A stretch of DNA of 64,000 nt from Balamuthia mandrillaris (taxonomy: Eukaryota > Discosea > Longamoebia > Balamuthiidae), in the NCBI GenBank assembly GCA_031835245.1, contig JAVKOQ010000219.1:23248-87247 (forward strand), given 5' to 3'. The first letter of the stretch is position 1. Every line of letters starts with the position of its first letter. Shown piece by piece: positions 20,203 to 33,100 of the stretch. A program made the translations under genes and the position numbers. Below the pieces are notes generated by a model. It did not search any database, had not been told where the DNA came from, and saw only the letters and a list, made by a program, of their open reading frames with translations.

Positions 20203-22173
20203 ATGGCGGTGCCTCGTTTCAAGTCCAAGCTCAACCCCAACTCTCCCGAGTTCCAGAAGAACTACGCGGAGATGCAACAGGTGGTGGCGCAGCTTCACGA
20301 ACGCTTGCACGAGAGCTTGGGCCAGGGCGAGCAGCGCCACATCGAGCGCCACCTTCGCCGAGGGCAGCTGCTGGGCAGGGATCGGTTGGAGCTGCTGTTG
20401 GATCAGGACTCCCCTTTCTTGGAGCTTATGCCGCTGGCCGGTTGGGGACAGGACAACATGACCCTTGGTGGCAGCATAGTTGCTGGCATTGGCCTCGTTT
20501 GGTTTGTTGTGTTTTTTTCTCATCTGATTTGTTTTGCTTTTCTTTCTAAAATGTGCTTTGTTGGGTTGATAATGATTTGAAAACAGTGGAGTGGAGTGTT
20601 TGGTCTCGGCGTCGGTGGCTACGATGAAAGGAGGTGCTATGAACAAAGTGTCGGCTCAAAAGTCGCTTCGTCTGCATGAAATTGCCATGCAGAACCGCCT
20701 ACCCTCTATCTCTCTCATAGAATCCGTTCGTCATCCTTCCTTCTTCTCGCTTATGTTCTCCCTCCTCTCTCTCTCCCTCTCTCTCTCCCTCTCTCTCTCC
20801 CTCTGTCCTTATCTTCTGTTCTCTTCTGTTTTTATCTTTTCTTTTTATTGTGATGAAACGTACAATAGTAACACCTCCTAATATGAAGGCAGGAGCAGAC
20901 CTGACCCAACAAGACGAAGTGTTCCACTCTGGCGGCAGAACCTTTCGTGACCTGGCTCGCCGCTCCAAGGCTGGCCTCCCCACCATGAGCATTGTCTTTG
21001 GAAGCAGCACAGCTGGTGGTGCCTATAATCCAGGCATGTCGGACTACACGGTAATGGTCAAGGACCAAGCTAAGGTCTTTCTTGGAGGACCTCCGCTGGT
21101 AAAGATGGCCACCGGAGAGGTAGTCGATGAGGAGAGCCTGGGCGGAGCGGACATGCACAGCAAGCTCTCCGGCGTGAGCGACTATCTCGCCATAGACGAG
21201 TTGGATGCCATCCGTAAGGCCAGAGAGATCATTCACAACCTTCACTGGGAGAAGGCCACACCTCTGCCCAAGACACATTTGCTGCCCTCCATTGAGGGAA
21301 GGAGGACAGCAGAAGGAATTATAGGAGAAGTGGAGGAGCCGTGGTACGACCCTGAAGAACTTTTGGGAGTTGTCTCTCCCAACATTCGTGTGCCCTTAGA
21401 TGTGAGAGAGATCATCGCGAGAGTGGTCGATGGCAGCAGAATCTCCGAGTTTAAACCGTTATACGGATCGACGCTGGTGACTTGCTTCGCAAGGATACAT
21501 GGCTTTCCGGTTGGCATATTGGCTAGCAATGGAGTGTTGTTCTCTGAGTCTGCATGCAAGGGAACGCAATTCATAGATTTGTGCAACCAGAGGAGCACAC
21601 CGCTTATATTTATGCACAACATTACTGGTTTTATGGTTGGCAAGAAGTATGAAGAAGGTTAGTTTCTTTTTTGTATTCTTTTCTCGTCTCTCTATTCACC
21701 AAATACTAACAACGACAACAACAGGAGGAATAATTAAACATGGCTCGAAGTTCATTAACGCCGTTTCCAACAGTGGCGTACCTCACATCAGCCTCATTCT
21801 CGGCGCAAGCTACGGTGCAGGCAATTACGGCATGTGCGGCCGCGCCTACAATCCCCGCTTCCTCTTCTCCTGGCCGCACTCCAAATGTTCGGTGATGGGA
21901 CCGGAACAACTCACTGGAGTGATGGACATTGTGCAGAGAGAGGCGGCCAGAAAGTCGGGACGAACTTTGGATGAGGAGGTGGCACAGAGGAGAAAGGAGA
22001 TGTTTGCCAAACTGGTGGAGGAGCAGAGCGATGCCTACTATACCTCTTCGAGGCTGATTGATGATGGCATTATAGACCCGAGGGATACAAGGACCGTGCT
22101 GGGCTTTTGTCTCTCGGTGATTTACTCTGCAGAGGTCAAAGGAGATAACCATGGTGGCGTTTCTCGTATGTAA
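20203..22173 (+). CDS. Methylcrotonoyl-CoA carboxylase beta (carboxyltransferase) subunit
   Basis: In leucine breakdown this subunit transfers CO2 from biotin to 3-methylcrotonyl-CoA. Four exons: 20203 to about 20498, about 20588-20725, about 20890-21658, and about 21725-22173. In order: [152 protein letters not shown] and a terminal GVSRM. The GGP-P-LVK and [12 protein letters not shown] motifs are those of the MCCC2/PCCB carboxyltransferase fold. The visible start ([18 protein letters not shown]) gives no clear mitochondrial presequence, so an upstream leader exon is possible. Introns have (CT)n on the sense strand. The biotin-carrying alpha partner is not in the window. Confidence 0.93.
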
Positions 22174-22232
22174 CTTTTTATGTCTTTTTCTTTCTTTTTT
22201 GTAAAACAAAAACAGGAAAAAAAGAATATTCG

Positions 22233-22908
22233 TCATTCTTGAGACAGAGAGCGTTTGAGAGCATAACCATGAGTAGGGGATGGCTTTTGATCGCACATAA
22301 GGCAAGCCTGAGCGCTCCTCTCGTTCATAAACGTGCAAAAACAACACTCCCACGATAAGCTCACCGATGCCCTTCTGTTGTTGTTGTTGTTGCCGTTGTG
22401 GTTGTTTGATGCCGCCATCAAAACGGCCATCACTTCTTCTCTTTGTTCTTTCGTTTGGAGCCGCATGATCTTTTCCAGCTCTTCTTTCCTTCTCTCCCTT
22501 TGCGTTCGTTTCCTCATGGCTGCCGTCTTTTCTTTCTCTTTCATTCGTGCCTGCAACATGCCCTTCACTGTTTGCTCTTCTTTTCCTCCTCCTCCTTGTT
22601 CTTCTTTGATTATCATGTGTTTCGTTCTTCTCCGTTCGTTCAACAGCTCAGCAACGGATTCAGCGTAAGAAGAGGTATCACCATGTGCTAAGCTTGTTTC
22701 AGTGTTGTTTCGTATCAGCTTTGGGCTGATGTTAGCCTTCTCTTCGTCTCGTACACTGCTCGCTTGGAGTTTGCTCGGTACTATACAGCTCTTTTCTTGT
22801 TCTACTTTAGCGATGTACTTGTCAACAACCTTCCTCACCTATATAAGAACCATATGAAATGAGTTCTACAAGGTGATAGAAACAAAAGAGAGAAAGAGAG
22901 CGCACGAA

Positions 22909-22939
<31 letters not shown>

Positions 22940-23793
22940 AGAGAGTGCAAGAGAGAGAGAGCGAGAGAGGAGAACCTACAATGGCTTTTTGATGTGGCGG
23001 GCTGGATTGGAGTGCATGTAGTAGCTGAATGCATGCCTTGTCCATGAGAACCACCGCTCTATCAGAGCAGTTTTCCTTAAAGGCAGCTTCCACCAACTGA
23101 ATGCCCTTTGCTAAGTGCTTGTTTGAAACGAAGAGGTGCGATCCCTCCACTTCCGCTTCCACGTTAACTTGTATCGTGCTTTGTTGTTTGTCATCGCTTC
23201 CGTTAATCGTTACGGCGCATGTGCTTGATCCCCGCCGTTCTTTCTTTTCTTCCTCCTTGTCTTTGCTATCAGGTGCACCATCGACCTCATCTTCCTGCCA
23301 CAGCATTCCATTAGATGCCATCAAAGAAGCAACCAAGCAAAAGCAGAGAAGGAAGAACACAGACACAGAGACAATGAAACGTACCTCCAGCACAAGAGCT
23401 CCATAGGTCAAGTCGTCCATAGAACTGGAACAAACAATGTCGCTGGAGCGTGGAGAGCTGTTTCCGCTTACCACACGGGTATTTGCGCTGACGGGGTGGT
23501 CGTGTGGCTGCTCCTCCTGGTGGCCATTGGCCATGTTTCCATACTTAAGAAACGCAATGATGCGAAGGAGCTTGTTCAAGTCTTGTTCAAATAAACGACG
23601 GATCAGATGACTGAAACCATGATGCTTATAGGGTGTTTTTACCAAGCCTACACAAGTCTTCTCTGGTGAGCTGAAGGAGACGAGCCCCAGATACTTTGTT
23701 ATCAACAAAGAGGGTGCGGTACTTAGCAAGGCCGATGCTCCCGATCCAAAAGCTAACCTCGTCCGGCCGCCACCTTATCAAACTTTTCACCAT
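22233..23793 (-). CDS. SAM domain / MIT-like helical domain / RanBP2-type zinc finger protein
   Basis: Function unknown; the parts suggest an adaptor that oligomerises (SAM) and binds ubiquitin or RNA (RanBP2/NZF finger). ATG 23793 opens MVKSLIRWRPDEV, a SAM domain with FWIGSIGLAKYRTLFVDNKV and LLQLTREDLCRLG. Coding resumes in another frame with SHLIRRLFEQDLNKLL. A polar and acidic linker follows (about 23530-23200), then a helical segment HLAKGIQLVEAAFKEN and ACIQLLHALQSSPPHQ continuing across an intron into VVDKYIAKVEQE, resembling an MIT domain. The last exon (about 22838-22233) is a charged coiled coil followed by SLSWECCFCTFMNERSAQAC-x-x-C. No canonical intron of normal size explains the frame change near 23640; a one-base error or a real frameshift is likely. 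The stop is 59 bases from the convergent carboxylase stop. Confidence 0.7.
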
Positions 23794-23810
23794 CCACGAA
23801 CCTTTCAAAA

Positions 23811-23841
<31 letters not shown>

Positions 23842-24286
23842 CAAAAGAAATGGGTGAACGTCTGTCATGTTAGAGTTTTTACTCGTTCTTCAGGTAGAAA
23901 TGGTATGGTATGTTTCTTCTCCAAGCAAGCAAAGGAGGAACGCACCTTTGGGGTATGCGTTCTCTTCCATTCTCTCCTTTACTTCACCAACTGGTTGTTC
24001 GTTTTGGGCTCATTTTCGTGAACTCATGACGACCCAGCAACAGACACTTTGATGGAAAGGAGAGGAGAGAGCAGAGAGGAGAAAGCAGAGAGGAGAGAGG
24101 GGAGAGGACAGAGAAGAAAGGAGAGAGAAGAGAGAGGAGAGTGGAGAGAGCAGAGAGCAGAGAGGAAGGGAATGAGGGACAGTGATGGGTAGGGCAGCTT
24201 CGATGATAACAACATAAAGAAGAGGATGAGACTTTCTTCGCTTACAGGGGCAACAAACACCGTGGTACCAACAGAGGATTAACGCA
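23794..24286. other. Gap with purine tract; possible 3' exon of the glutaminase gene
   Basis: GGAGAGA-rich sequence occupies 24052-24170. A strong-looking minus-strand donor (GTGAGC, near 24340) inside the last glutaminase exon could splice into this stretch, but I cannot fix a target exon. An A/C-rich run (23810-23848) lies at the left. Confidence 0.4.
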
Positions 24287-26976
24287 TTATTTATCAACAG
24301 ATAATGTTTCGAGGATTGGACCGGAAGAGTAATGCTCACCATTTCGGAAGGACATTTGGAAGAGAACGTCCAGAATGCTGCACTTGAAGCGCTCCGCGAA
24401 GCGCTCGCAAAACTCTATTCCTCTGAAGCTGTTTCCAATCTTGTCCAATGGGGGCGAGTACACCGCCAATCCCATCACCCCTGGCACCACCATGAATATG
24501 CATCCGCTCACCCCACTTTTGGCTTTGTTTTGCGCGTTGTTTTAAAAAAAAGAGTTAGAAAAAGCACAGGTAAGAAACTGAAAGATAGGAAAGAAACAGC
24601 ATGCAGGAGCAAAGACTCTGGGGAAGAAAGGATGAGGAAGCTAAGAGAAGGAGAAAAAAACCAACCAGGAAGACCAATGGTGCAGGCCCATTCACCAGAG
24701 TAATCATACATGCCACAACTGTACATGATTTGAAGAGTGTCCTTTACCGTTGCTGGAGCCAATATACGGCGGCCTGTTAACGGGCTTACTCCGTTCTATT
24801 TGTAAATATTAGTTGGAAGAAGTAGAATGCTGAAGAGTGGACTACTTACATTTGCATACATTGAAGCAATTGCAGCCATTGTCTCGCAGTTAACTTCCAA
24901 AGAACACACTATTTGGCCGGTTTAGAAGAAGAAAAAGAAAAGAAGCTAAGAAGAAAAAGAAGAGAGAAGAGAAAGGAGAGAAGGAGAAGAGATTACTCTG
25001 AAGATAAAAGTCAGTTGCTTCGAGGAAATCAGCGCCCTCTGGAAAACTGTTCTTTGCACGCATAAAGTGAGCCAGAGCGTAATTGGAATAAGCGGTGTCT
25101 TTCTCCGACAAATATACACTTTGAGAAAAGCCTTTTTGTTGTTAATATGAAATGAGACCAAAGAAAGTATTGAGGCACATTAGAGAGCAAATAACAGATA
25201 AAGAGAAAGAAAGGAAAGCAATAATAAGATACCAATTTTAGCATCACCGGCCATTTCGCTGACGCTCTTCGTGAGATAACGGAAACGTCCAGAGAGTCCG
25301 CTAGGAGATGGGAAGAAGCTGCAAGCTACGATACCTCCTGCATTGATGAGAGGGTTATGAGGCTTGTTTTCGTCGTTCAGTGTGAACGCGTTGAACTTGG
25401 TTCCGCTGGGCTCACGACCCACATAACGGTGAACCTGTTTTTTGTGGAAGGGGCTTTCAGCTGAGACAACAAAATTAATACACAAACAAAAAAATGCGTT
25501 ACAAACCTTCTCAGCGCCAACTTCGCGGTGGACTATGCTGTAAAGAACAACCTTGCCACAGGATTGAATAGAGAAATCATGCAGGTAGTCGCCGTACGAG
25601 AAGCTTTGACCATCCACGGACACCACCGAAAAGCCAAACAATTCGGGATCCTCACGAGCCAGTTCTGGAATGTAGGTTGCATTGTTGGCTTTTGGATTGG
25701 GCAGCGTTAGCTCTGATCTCACATCCTCAAATATACGAACGAGCTCACTGCCGTGTTACGGGTTGTAGTACAGTTAGGTTTTGGTTGGAAGCAAAACACT
25801 GCAAAAAACTAAATAAACGTACGCCGTAAATTTGGTCCAATCAGGTACACTAAGGCGGTTAAGCATTGCAATCTTCAGCAAGTTTTTCTCTTCTGTTGGA
25901 ACAAGAAAGAAAAGTAAGGTGAGCAAACGAGAGAGAGAGAGAGAGAGGCAAGTGAACCTTCGTTACAAAGTTTCTTCAACTTAGACCAATGAATGGTTCT
26001 GGTGCTGTCTTCCAATTTTTGGATGGTGGCATTCAATACTTTGTGTTGTTTTGAGGATTTGAGGCCATGCGTCTGTTTCAACCACCGTCTTAGCACTTTC
26101 GAAGGAAGAGAATCTCCTGCATCGTTTCCAGCAGCACGCGCTAGTTCCTGAAATCTGGCTTTCACCACTTCGAGGTCCTCCTGCTGCTTGACTGCCTGTT
26201 CGCTTTGCTGCTTCTTCAGCCTGGCTAAGCGTTGCACGGTGGCTCCTTTGTCACGCAAATACTGTGCAACGTCATTGCGCATATGTGCTATAGCACCTCT
26301 CAATGGCGTGGAGCCCCATCTTAAATGATTGAACGCACGTTCATGTTAAGTACATGAGAAAGTGCATGCGCGCGAGAGAGAAAGAGAGAAAGAGAGAGAG
26401 AGCAGAGAGTAGAGAGCAGAGAAGAAGAGAACAAGAGACCTATCATAAGCGTTGATGTTAGCTCCTTTTTCGATCAACAACTTTACGACTTCTAGGTGAC
26501 CTTCCTCGCTGGCAAGGTGAAGGGCTGTGCGTCCGTCATAGTCAGCAGAGTCAGGAGAGATGCTAGTCTGCTCCAGCAGTTCTTTCAGCTGTTCCACGTT
26601 ACCATCAGCAGCCAAACCGCACAAAACCACTGAGGGCGTGCAATACTTGGCTGCCACCTCTAATCTCACGAAGCAAGAATAGAGCGATGAGAAAGAACGA
26701 GGAGAAGAACACGAAGACGAAGAACAGGAAAGGAAAGAGAACGATAAGGATTATAAAGAACAAAGAATGCACAGACGAGGTGGAGTGCGTACCTGTGAAA
26801 GAGGTGGAGTGGGAGCTGGCAAACTTATCGAAGCTGGGCGTTCGCTTCAGGAAAGCTCGCTTGCGGTCTGGGACAACAGAGGGGGTGGCGGTCTCTTGGT
26901 TACCGATGGTAACTTCCTTTCCTTCCTTCACCTCTTCCTCCTCCTCCTTCTCTTTCTCCTTGTCCTTGCTCTCCAT
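24287..26976 (-). CDS. Glutaminase with N-terminal ankyrin repeats
   Basis: Hydrolyses glutamine to glutamate and ammonia. ATG 26976 opens an acidic leader (MESKDKEKEKEEEEE). The next exons encode two to three ankyrin repeats (DGRTALHLASEEGHLEVVKL, GANINAYDRWGSTPLRGAIA), a helical EF-hand-like module (LPSKVLRRWLKQTHGLKSS), then the beta-lactamase-like glutaminase fold. Visible family marks are IPELAREDPELFGFSVVSVD, FSIQSCGKVVLYSI (the Ser-x-x-Lys dyad), VHRYVGREPSGTKFN, NKPHNPLINAGGIV, SLEVNCETMAAIASMY, YSCGMYDYSGEWACTIGLPG, and IFMVVPGVMGLAVYSPPLDK with IGNSFRGIEFC. These follow the mammalian GLS sequence closely, yet GLS has its ankyrins after the catalytic domain. No mitochondrial presequence is visible. 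The 3' end at 24287 is the unspliced stop and may be replaced by a further exon. Confidence 0.9.
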
Positions 26977-27037
26977 ATTTTTTTTGGTTCACTGTGTTGG
27001 AGGGCAAATCAATCTGTCGGAGGAGAAGGTGTGCTAC

Positions 27038-27268
27038 TCAAGAGAGGAGCAGTGAGTGAAACGTAACCCTTGGGTAAGTGGAGGGTTCTGTTTGTTCGGC
27101 TGTTTGTGTTGCGATGTGGTGTTGCGCGTGCTCCACAAGAAAATCAGCAAGCCAGGGAGAACATCCCAAAAGAGAGGTACCAAGGCCCGGCAGATCTTCT
27201 CCCTCCTTTGGTTTCGCGTAGAATCCTTTTGCAACGTTAGGATTCGGGCCAGGCCCTACACCAGCCAT
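27038..27268 (-). CDS. Candidate small protein, unknown
   Basis: An ATG at 27268 opens about 76 codons starting MAGVGPGPNPNVAKGF and containing LGTSLLGCSPWLADFLVEH, ending at 27038. The composition is protein-like rather than repeat-driven, and it lies in the gap between the glutaminase start and the LRR gene end. The opposite strand is also open here, and no family is recognised, so this is only a candidate; it could also be one exon of a longer gene. Confidence 0.35.
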   Translation of the reverse strand: MAGVGPGPNPNVAKGFYAKPKEGEDLPGLGTSLLGCSPWLADFLVEHAQHHIATQTAEQTEPSTYPRVTFHSLLLS

Positions 27269-27574
27269 AATGCTCTTGGCGTATTGGACATGCAACAGGA
27301 GAGGTCGTTCCTCCCTCGTTTCTCCACCAGGCCAAATGTTACCTTATCGGGAAACACCTTTTTGTTCGGGAGAGGCGGAACATGTTTGTGGCCTCGTCAT
27401 GCGAACAAGCAAGTGCCTTGCTGTTTTTTCACGCAAAACAGCATCAGCTCCTCCAGCCAGAACTCCGTTACGGAAGCAAGGAGCCCTGTTCATCCTAGCA
27501 ACCTGCTTCCCAGCTCCCCCTCCTTCTTTGGTTTCAAAGGAGAGAGGAGAGAGAGAAAGAGAAAGAGAAACGAC

Positions 27575-27612
<38 letters not shown>

Positions 27613-27720
27613 CAGAAGTACGTGTATGAGCCGAAGTGTCGCCATATAAACATGGAAGAAGCAAGAATGAGAGGAATGAAGAGCGGGAGAGAGAAAGATG
27701 AGCATTCATTGAGGATGATA
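27269..27720. other. Remainder of the gap upstream of the CLU-LRR gene end
   Basis: Contains a (GA)n run at 27540-27612 and open frames on both strands (27344-27540) that look partly coding but lack a defined start or family. No supported gene. Confidence 0.4.
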
Positions 27721-30137
27721 TCAGATGAGGATGAGGTGAAGGGTTGCAAGCTGAGCTTGCTGTTCGCGGTCGTTCCAGTGGGCCAACACTTGCTTTCTGG
27801 AGAGGGTGGAGAGTTGGCCGCATGAACGAAGGGACAGGGTCGTAAGAGCAGGAATGGCAGCAATGTGAGGCAGCACTCCCTCCGTTAAACTCCAGCACCC
27901 GTCCATCTTCAGCTCTCTCAGTCTGAAACACTTTCGCCCGAGCAGAGAGAAGCCATCGTTGGTGAAACGGCTGTTGAATGAACAGTCTAACTCCACCAAA
28001 GCCTCACAAAAGTTGGCCACGAAGCAAAGCGAGTTATCAGTGAGAGCATAGCACTCGCTAATAGTGACTCTCTTCAGCTCTTGACAACGAGAGAAGAGGA
28101 GCAGCATGCCCCTGTCGGAAACATTCTTGTTCTTTGTGATGCGGAACTCTCGTAGAGAAAGGGAGCAGTGCTTGGCTATGGCTTGAAGCGTCACGTCCGT
28201 TATCATGCAACAATTGTCAAGGCGAATGGAGCGTAATCGAGTCTGGCCCCAAGAACAACGCTTGAAAAAAGATGAAGGAAGGCGCGATGAAGCAGAAGTA
28301 GAAGAGAAGCGACAAGAAGAAGGCATGTCATGGTCAGTAGGAACCACGCAACTCTGGATAAGATGTTTCATGCCACGATCGGTGAGCAAGTAATTGTTGT
28401 TTTCCAGGTAGGGCCAGGCCTCGCTGTTTCCTCTTAACGGCGAAGGTTGTTGTATGGTTTCAGACAGATCCACCGTTGTCGTTTCGTCGCAGTCGCTATT
28501 CATCATCGGATATGAAGAGGCTCTTTCCACGACATTTATTTCGTTGTTCCTGAGGGTGTCTGTAATTGGCCGAAGGTTGCTGGAGCTAACTCCACTTTTT
28601 CTCTCTCCTTCTCTTCCTTTTGGTCGGTTGTTATTTGGTTGTTGACTATGACGACCGCTAAAGTAAGGATTGTTGAGTAGATAGTCTCTGTTGAACGCCG
28701 GATTGAAAGAAATGTGAATGTGAGTAAGTTTCGACATGGTGGTGTTAAGATAGCGACCGTCGTCTGACTTTTGAATGAGCTGGAAGAGAACACGATCAGT
28801 GGGAATGCCACCGCAGTCACCTAGTTCCAGTTTTCGCAGGTTTTGAACGAGAGCGATGAAGACCAGGAAGGAAGAATCAGAGATGTAGAACGCATCTCGA
28901 AGTGAGAGCCTTTCGAGGTTGAGATAATGCTGTTGGTTGAAGTAAGCGGCATTGGTTCTACTATTTCCCAACTTGGAAAGTTTGAAGAGAGCGTGAGTGC
29001 CATGATGGTGGGTGTGAGTTGAAGATTGTTGACGAGACGAAGGAGAAGCGGATGATTCTGCTGTGGAGAGTTGCTTTGACAATTGTTCAAAGGTCAGCTG
29101 TGTACAACCATTTAACCGGAGCGATGTCAAAGCTGTGCATTGCAACAGAAGTGTTGGAATGGATGTTTGAACAGCGCTGCAGTGAGACATGGCCAGAGAG
29201 TGAAGCTGTTTGCAATGCTTGGCCAGTGCATTCACCCCCTATTTGTGGCAAAAGAATAGAAGAATAAGACGAAACATTATTTGATGATGTAGAAGAAGAT
29301 GCAGCAGCAGATGCAGAAGAAGAACAAGAATAACGAAGTAACGGAAGAAGGAAGAAGCAGGAACGAAAGAGAGCAAGAGAGAGAGAGAGAGAGAGAGAAG
29401 TAACATAGAGAGAGAGAGAGAGAGACAAACCACATCAGAAATGAAGCTACATGCAAGTATGCTGAGCCTTTCCAACGAAAGTGCACAAGAAGCAGCAATA
29501 ACCGAAATAGATTTGTCAGTAACAGCTCTACCACAGCCATCCAACCGGAGTGCCCTCATTTGTGGAAACGTCGCTCTTTCCGCATCTGTAATGACGGCAT
29601 CTTTCTCTTCTTTGTTTCTTTTCGAATAGGATGCCAATAGGTGGCTTTTGCCAGCTTTCGTTGCAGGTTGCGAAAAGAGAAAGCAGAGGGCATCTTCGGA
29701 GATGGCCGTGCATCCACTTAGATCTAATTGTTGTAGGTTGCGCAGAAGATAGAGGTATTTGATAGTATCGCCAAAACATGTTGAAGTGCAGTTTCGTAAG
29801 CTCAACTCGGTGAGACTGTCACGAAAGTGAGCAAAATATTGGCTGAGATGTGCTGTCGAATGTCTGTTCTTCTTCTTAGTGGTAATAGTGGATGAAGGTG
29901 AGTCTGATGTTGCTGTTGTATCATCCCAACCTGTACCTAAGCTTTGCGTTAGGCGAAAGGCTGCCTTTTGCTTCTGAAAGAGTTTCTTCGTGGCGGAGCT
30001 TTCAGCGTTCTTTTCGTTTTCTTCCATTTTGGTTGATGGTTTCGCTAGATCTTCTTCTGCACCTGACCCTTTCGTTTTCCTCCAACTCTTTTTGCATTTC
30101 TGCTTGTTGGTTGCTTCTGAAGAAGAAGCAGAAGAGG

Positions 30138-30169
<32 letters not shown>

Positions 30170-33100
30170 GCAGTAGCAGTACAGGTAGAATGCTCATAGT
30201 GAAGTTGGCCAAATTGAATATCAGCTCCAAGCACGATGTCCTCTTCCTTCGAACCACTGCCACCAGCAAACCTCATAGCAGCTCCCACAACGAGTCCGTC
30301 ATCTCGACAGAGCTGCTTCTGATTCTTTGATTCAAGTTCACGCTGCTTGTAATGCCTGTCCTCACTGCCGTCGTCATCGCCAACGGCAGCTTCGATCGTT
30401 TGTGTTTCTAAGTTTTTACTCATTTGTTGAACTTGTTGTTGGTCAACGCTTTTTTTAAGCGTAGATGGCGTGGTTGTCTTCGGCGAAGGAGAAAGACGTA
30501 ACGGCAATCCCACCAGAAACTCAATAGAGTTGAGGCCAATGCCATCGTTTATCGATAGTCTTTTCAGTTTTGGGCAGTACTGGACGATGCATTCGGTGCC
30601 TTGGTCGCTGATGATACAACCGGAAAGAACAAGCGTGCGAAGATAGTCTCTTGCGGTGGGATTTGTCCGACAGAGAAGCATTATGCCGTCCTCGTTGATG
30701 TTGCTATGTTGAGCATCGATAAACAGTCGCGTTAGTTTACCACATCTTCTTCCTATTTCCGCCAAGCTCAAGTTTGTTAACTGTAGAAAGAAATCGTTAG
30801 AATCAAAGACCAATAAGACATAAGAAGACAGGAATAAAGCAGAACAAACTTGAGGAAGAGAAGGCAGTTTGATAGTATGTATACAATCGCCATAGAATTG
30901 AGCAAGACGGAGAATAGCAGACTCGGTTGGCTGGTAGCACATTTTCCGAAAGTTTAACGTGAGAAGGCAAGAGAGGCGGCGATCCAAACGCATGCGTGCA
31001 CGTAGCTCAGAATCCGATTGAGACCGGGTTAATTCTTTCTGCTCATTGTTACCCAGTGGATAGGTTACAAAAATAAGCACAGAGGAGGAGAGAAGCAGAG
31101 AGAAGAGAGAGGAGAGAAATGAAGGAGAAGGAACCTTAGCAGAAGGCACAGGAGAATCGCGTGGAGATAAAAGTTCAACTTGAGAAGCGGAAGATTTGCT
31201 TTGATGAACGTATCGGTGATTCTGCTTGGCAAGGGCCAACAACACCTCCACAATGCAAGCCACATCGCGTGCATTCAGCGTTTGTCCAAAAGCAGCGGCA
31301 GAATTACCAACAACGTTCGTCACACCGAAAAGAGAGGCAGCAGTCATGCCGTGGGGAGACGTTGGGGGTGCTGATCGGGCAGCATCATCGTCTTCTGTTA
31401 AGGCATTCGGAGAGGATGGACTAGAGGAAAAGGAAGATGTGTTGGTAGGAGGAGAAGCAGACCTGAGTGGTTGTTTGAGAGAAAAAGGAGGAAGAGATAC
31501 AGAACTAAAGTCGTGATCGCCGCCAATTGTTAGGCTGGCGGAATGTTGATAAAGCGGATTCGTGGTTCTGAAGTCACGAGAAGACTTGTAAACCATACCG
31601 CGTTTCGTTGTAGTTGGCGTGATGGTATGTGATTGCAGGTTCGAAGTTGGTTGGCTTTTGGGTAATGAAGAAGATGAACTGCTGTTGTTCAGAGCATCAG
31701 GCGACTTTGTAGAGGAGGTAGAAAATGTTTCTTCGAAGAATTGCTTAGCTTTTGCACGGCGTTCAGCCAAACGTTGCATAATTACTTCACGTGAAGACTG
31801 TAAATTGTCATTCTTTGTGCTGTGTCCGTGATACCCTTTCTCTCTGTGTCTTTCGTTGGTTGCTGCAATTTGATCATCTTCCGCTGTTAGCTTTTCGTTC
31901 AAAACAGGCTCACTTGTGCTTCGCAAACGAGTGTGTGTTGGGGTTTTTGGAATAACGTAGTCATCATCCAAGTGCGGCAGCGGTATGTCGTCATGATCCA
32001 AGTCTTTGACTTTGCTGCCGCCGCCGCCACTTTCTTGCGGGCCAGGATCTCGTTTTGATAAGCTGAGCTTTCGTTGTTGGATCTCTTGCAGCTTCTCTTC
32101 CTTGTCCAACTCTGTTACGAAACTTGCGATGTTGGACGAAGAGGAGAGGGAGCAGTACAACTCAACTTCTTGTGCTTCCTCTGCTTCTTCTGTTCTGTGC
32201 CGTGACCAGGTACCAAGTGGATCTATTTTGGGATAAAGAAGAAATAGAAGAGTAAACGGAAAGGGGAGGAAGAGTGAGAGAGGGAGAGAGAGAGAGAGAG
32301 AGAGATAAGAGCAAAAGCTCGGATAGAGAGAAAGCCAAACCTGAAGCTGTTCGCAAAGCTTGAGGTTGAAATGTCTCACTGGAGCGTCTGATCTTCACCT
32401 CCTCATCGCTGCTGTGATGGTTGGGTGGAGAGCGTGCCACTTCTAAGGATTGTTTTCGTTTGGCCGATTTGATGTTGTTGGAAGAAGAAGAACAGAAAGC
32501 AGGAAGACAAGAAGGACTATCATCATTGGAGGAACTGGCAGTCGTATTAGGGTCAGAAGTAGGTTTAGCAGCACCAGCGCTGGATTTACGGAGAGCACTT
32601 AACATCACCTTGCGTCGTTCTCGTGGCGGCGAGGAAGAAGAACAAGAAAATGTGATATTTCTTCGCAGTTGAGCAGTTGGGGGTGATGAGATTCCAGAAT
32701 TTTCATATCCTTGTTGTCCTTTGTCCGTTTCTTCTTGCTGTGTTGCCAATGAGGGATTGCTATTTTGGTTTCTGGTCTTCCAAGGAAGAGAAGGGTCTTG
32801 TTGTAGCGCCATTTGAAACTTTTCTCCAGCTATTCTATACCATTCTCCTGCACTAAGTTTTGGCGTTGAGGCTGGTGTGGATGGTGATTGAGTCTTGTTG
32901 CTTTTCTTGTTCTTTTTCTTGTGGCTGGGTGGAGAGCGAAGCAAGGAACCACTCAAGAACCAAACATAGTTGAGGATGAGTTTTCCCCAAGAATAATACT
33001 CTTTGGCCAAAGAGGCATGATAAGAAGATGGATTTTGAGTGAGTTCTGCCCAAATGCGATTCAACAGATGGAAGAGGCGCTCTTTGCCTTGTCGTGTGCG

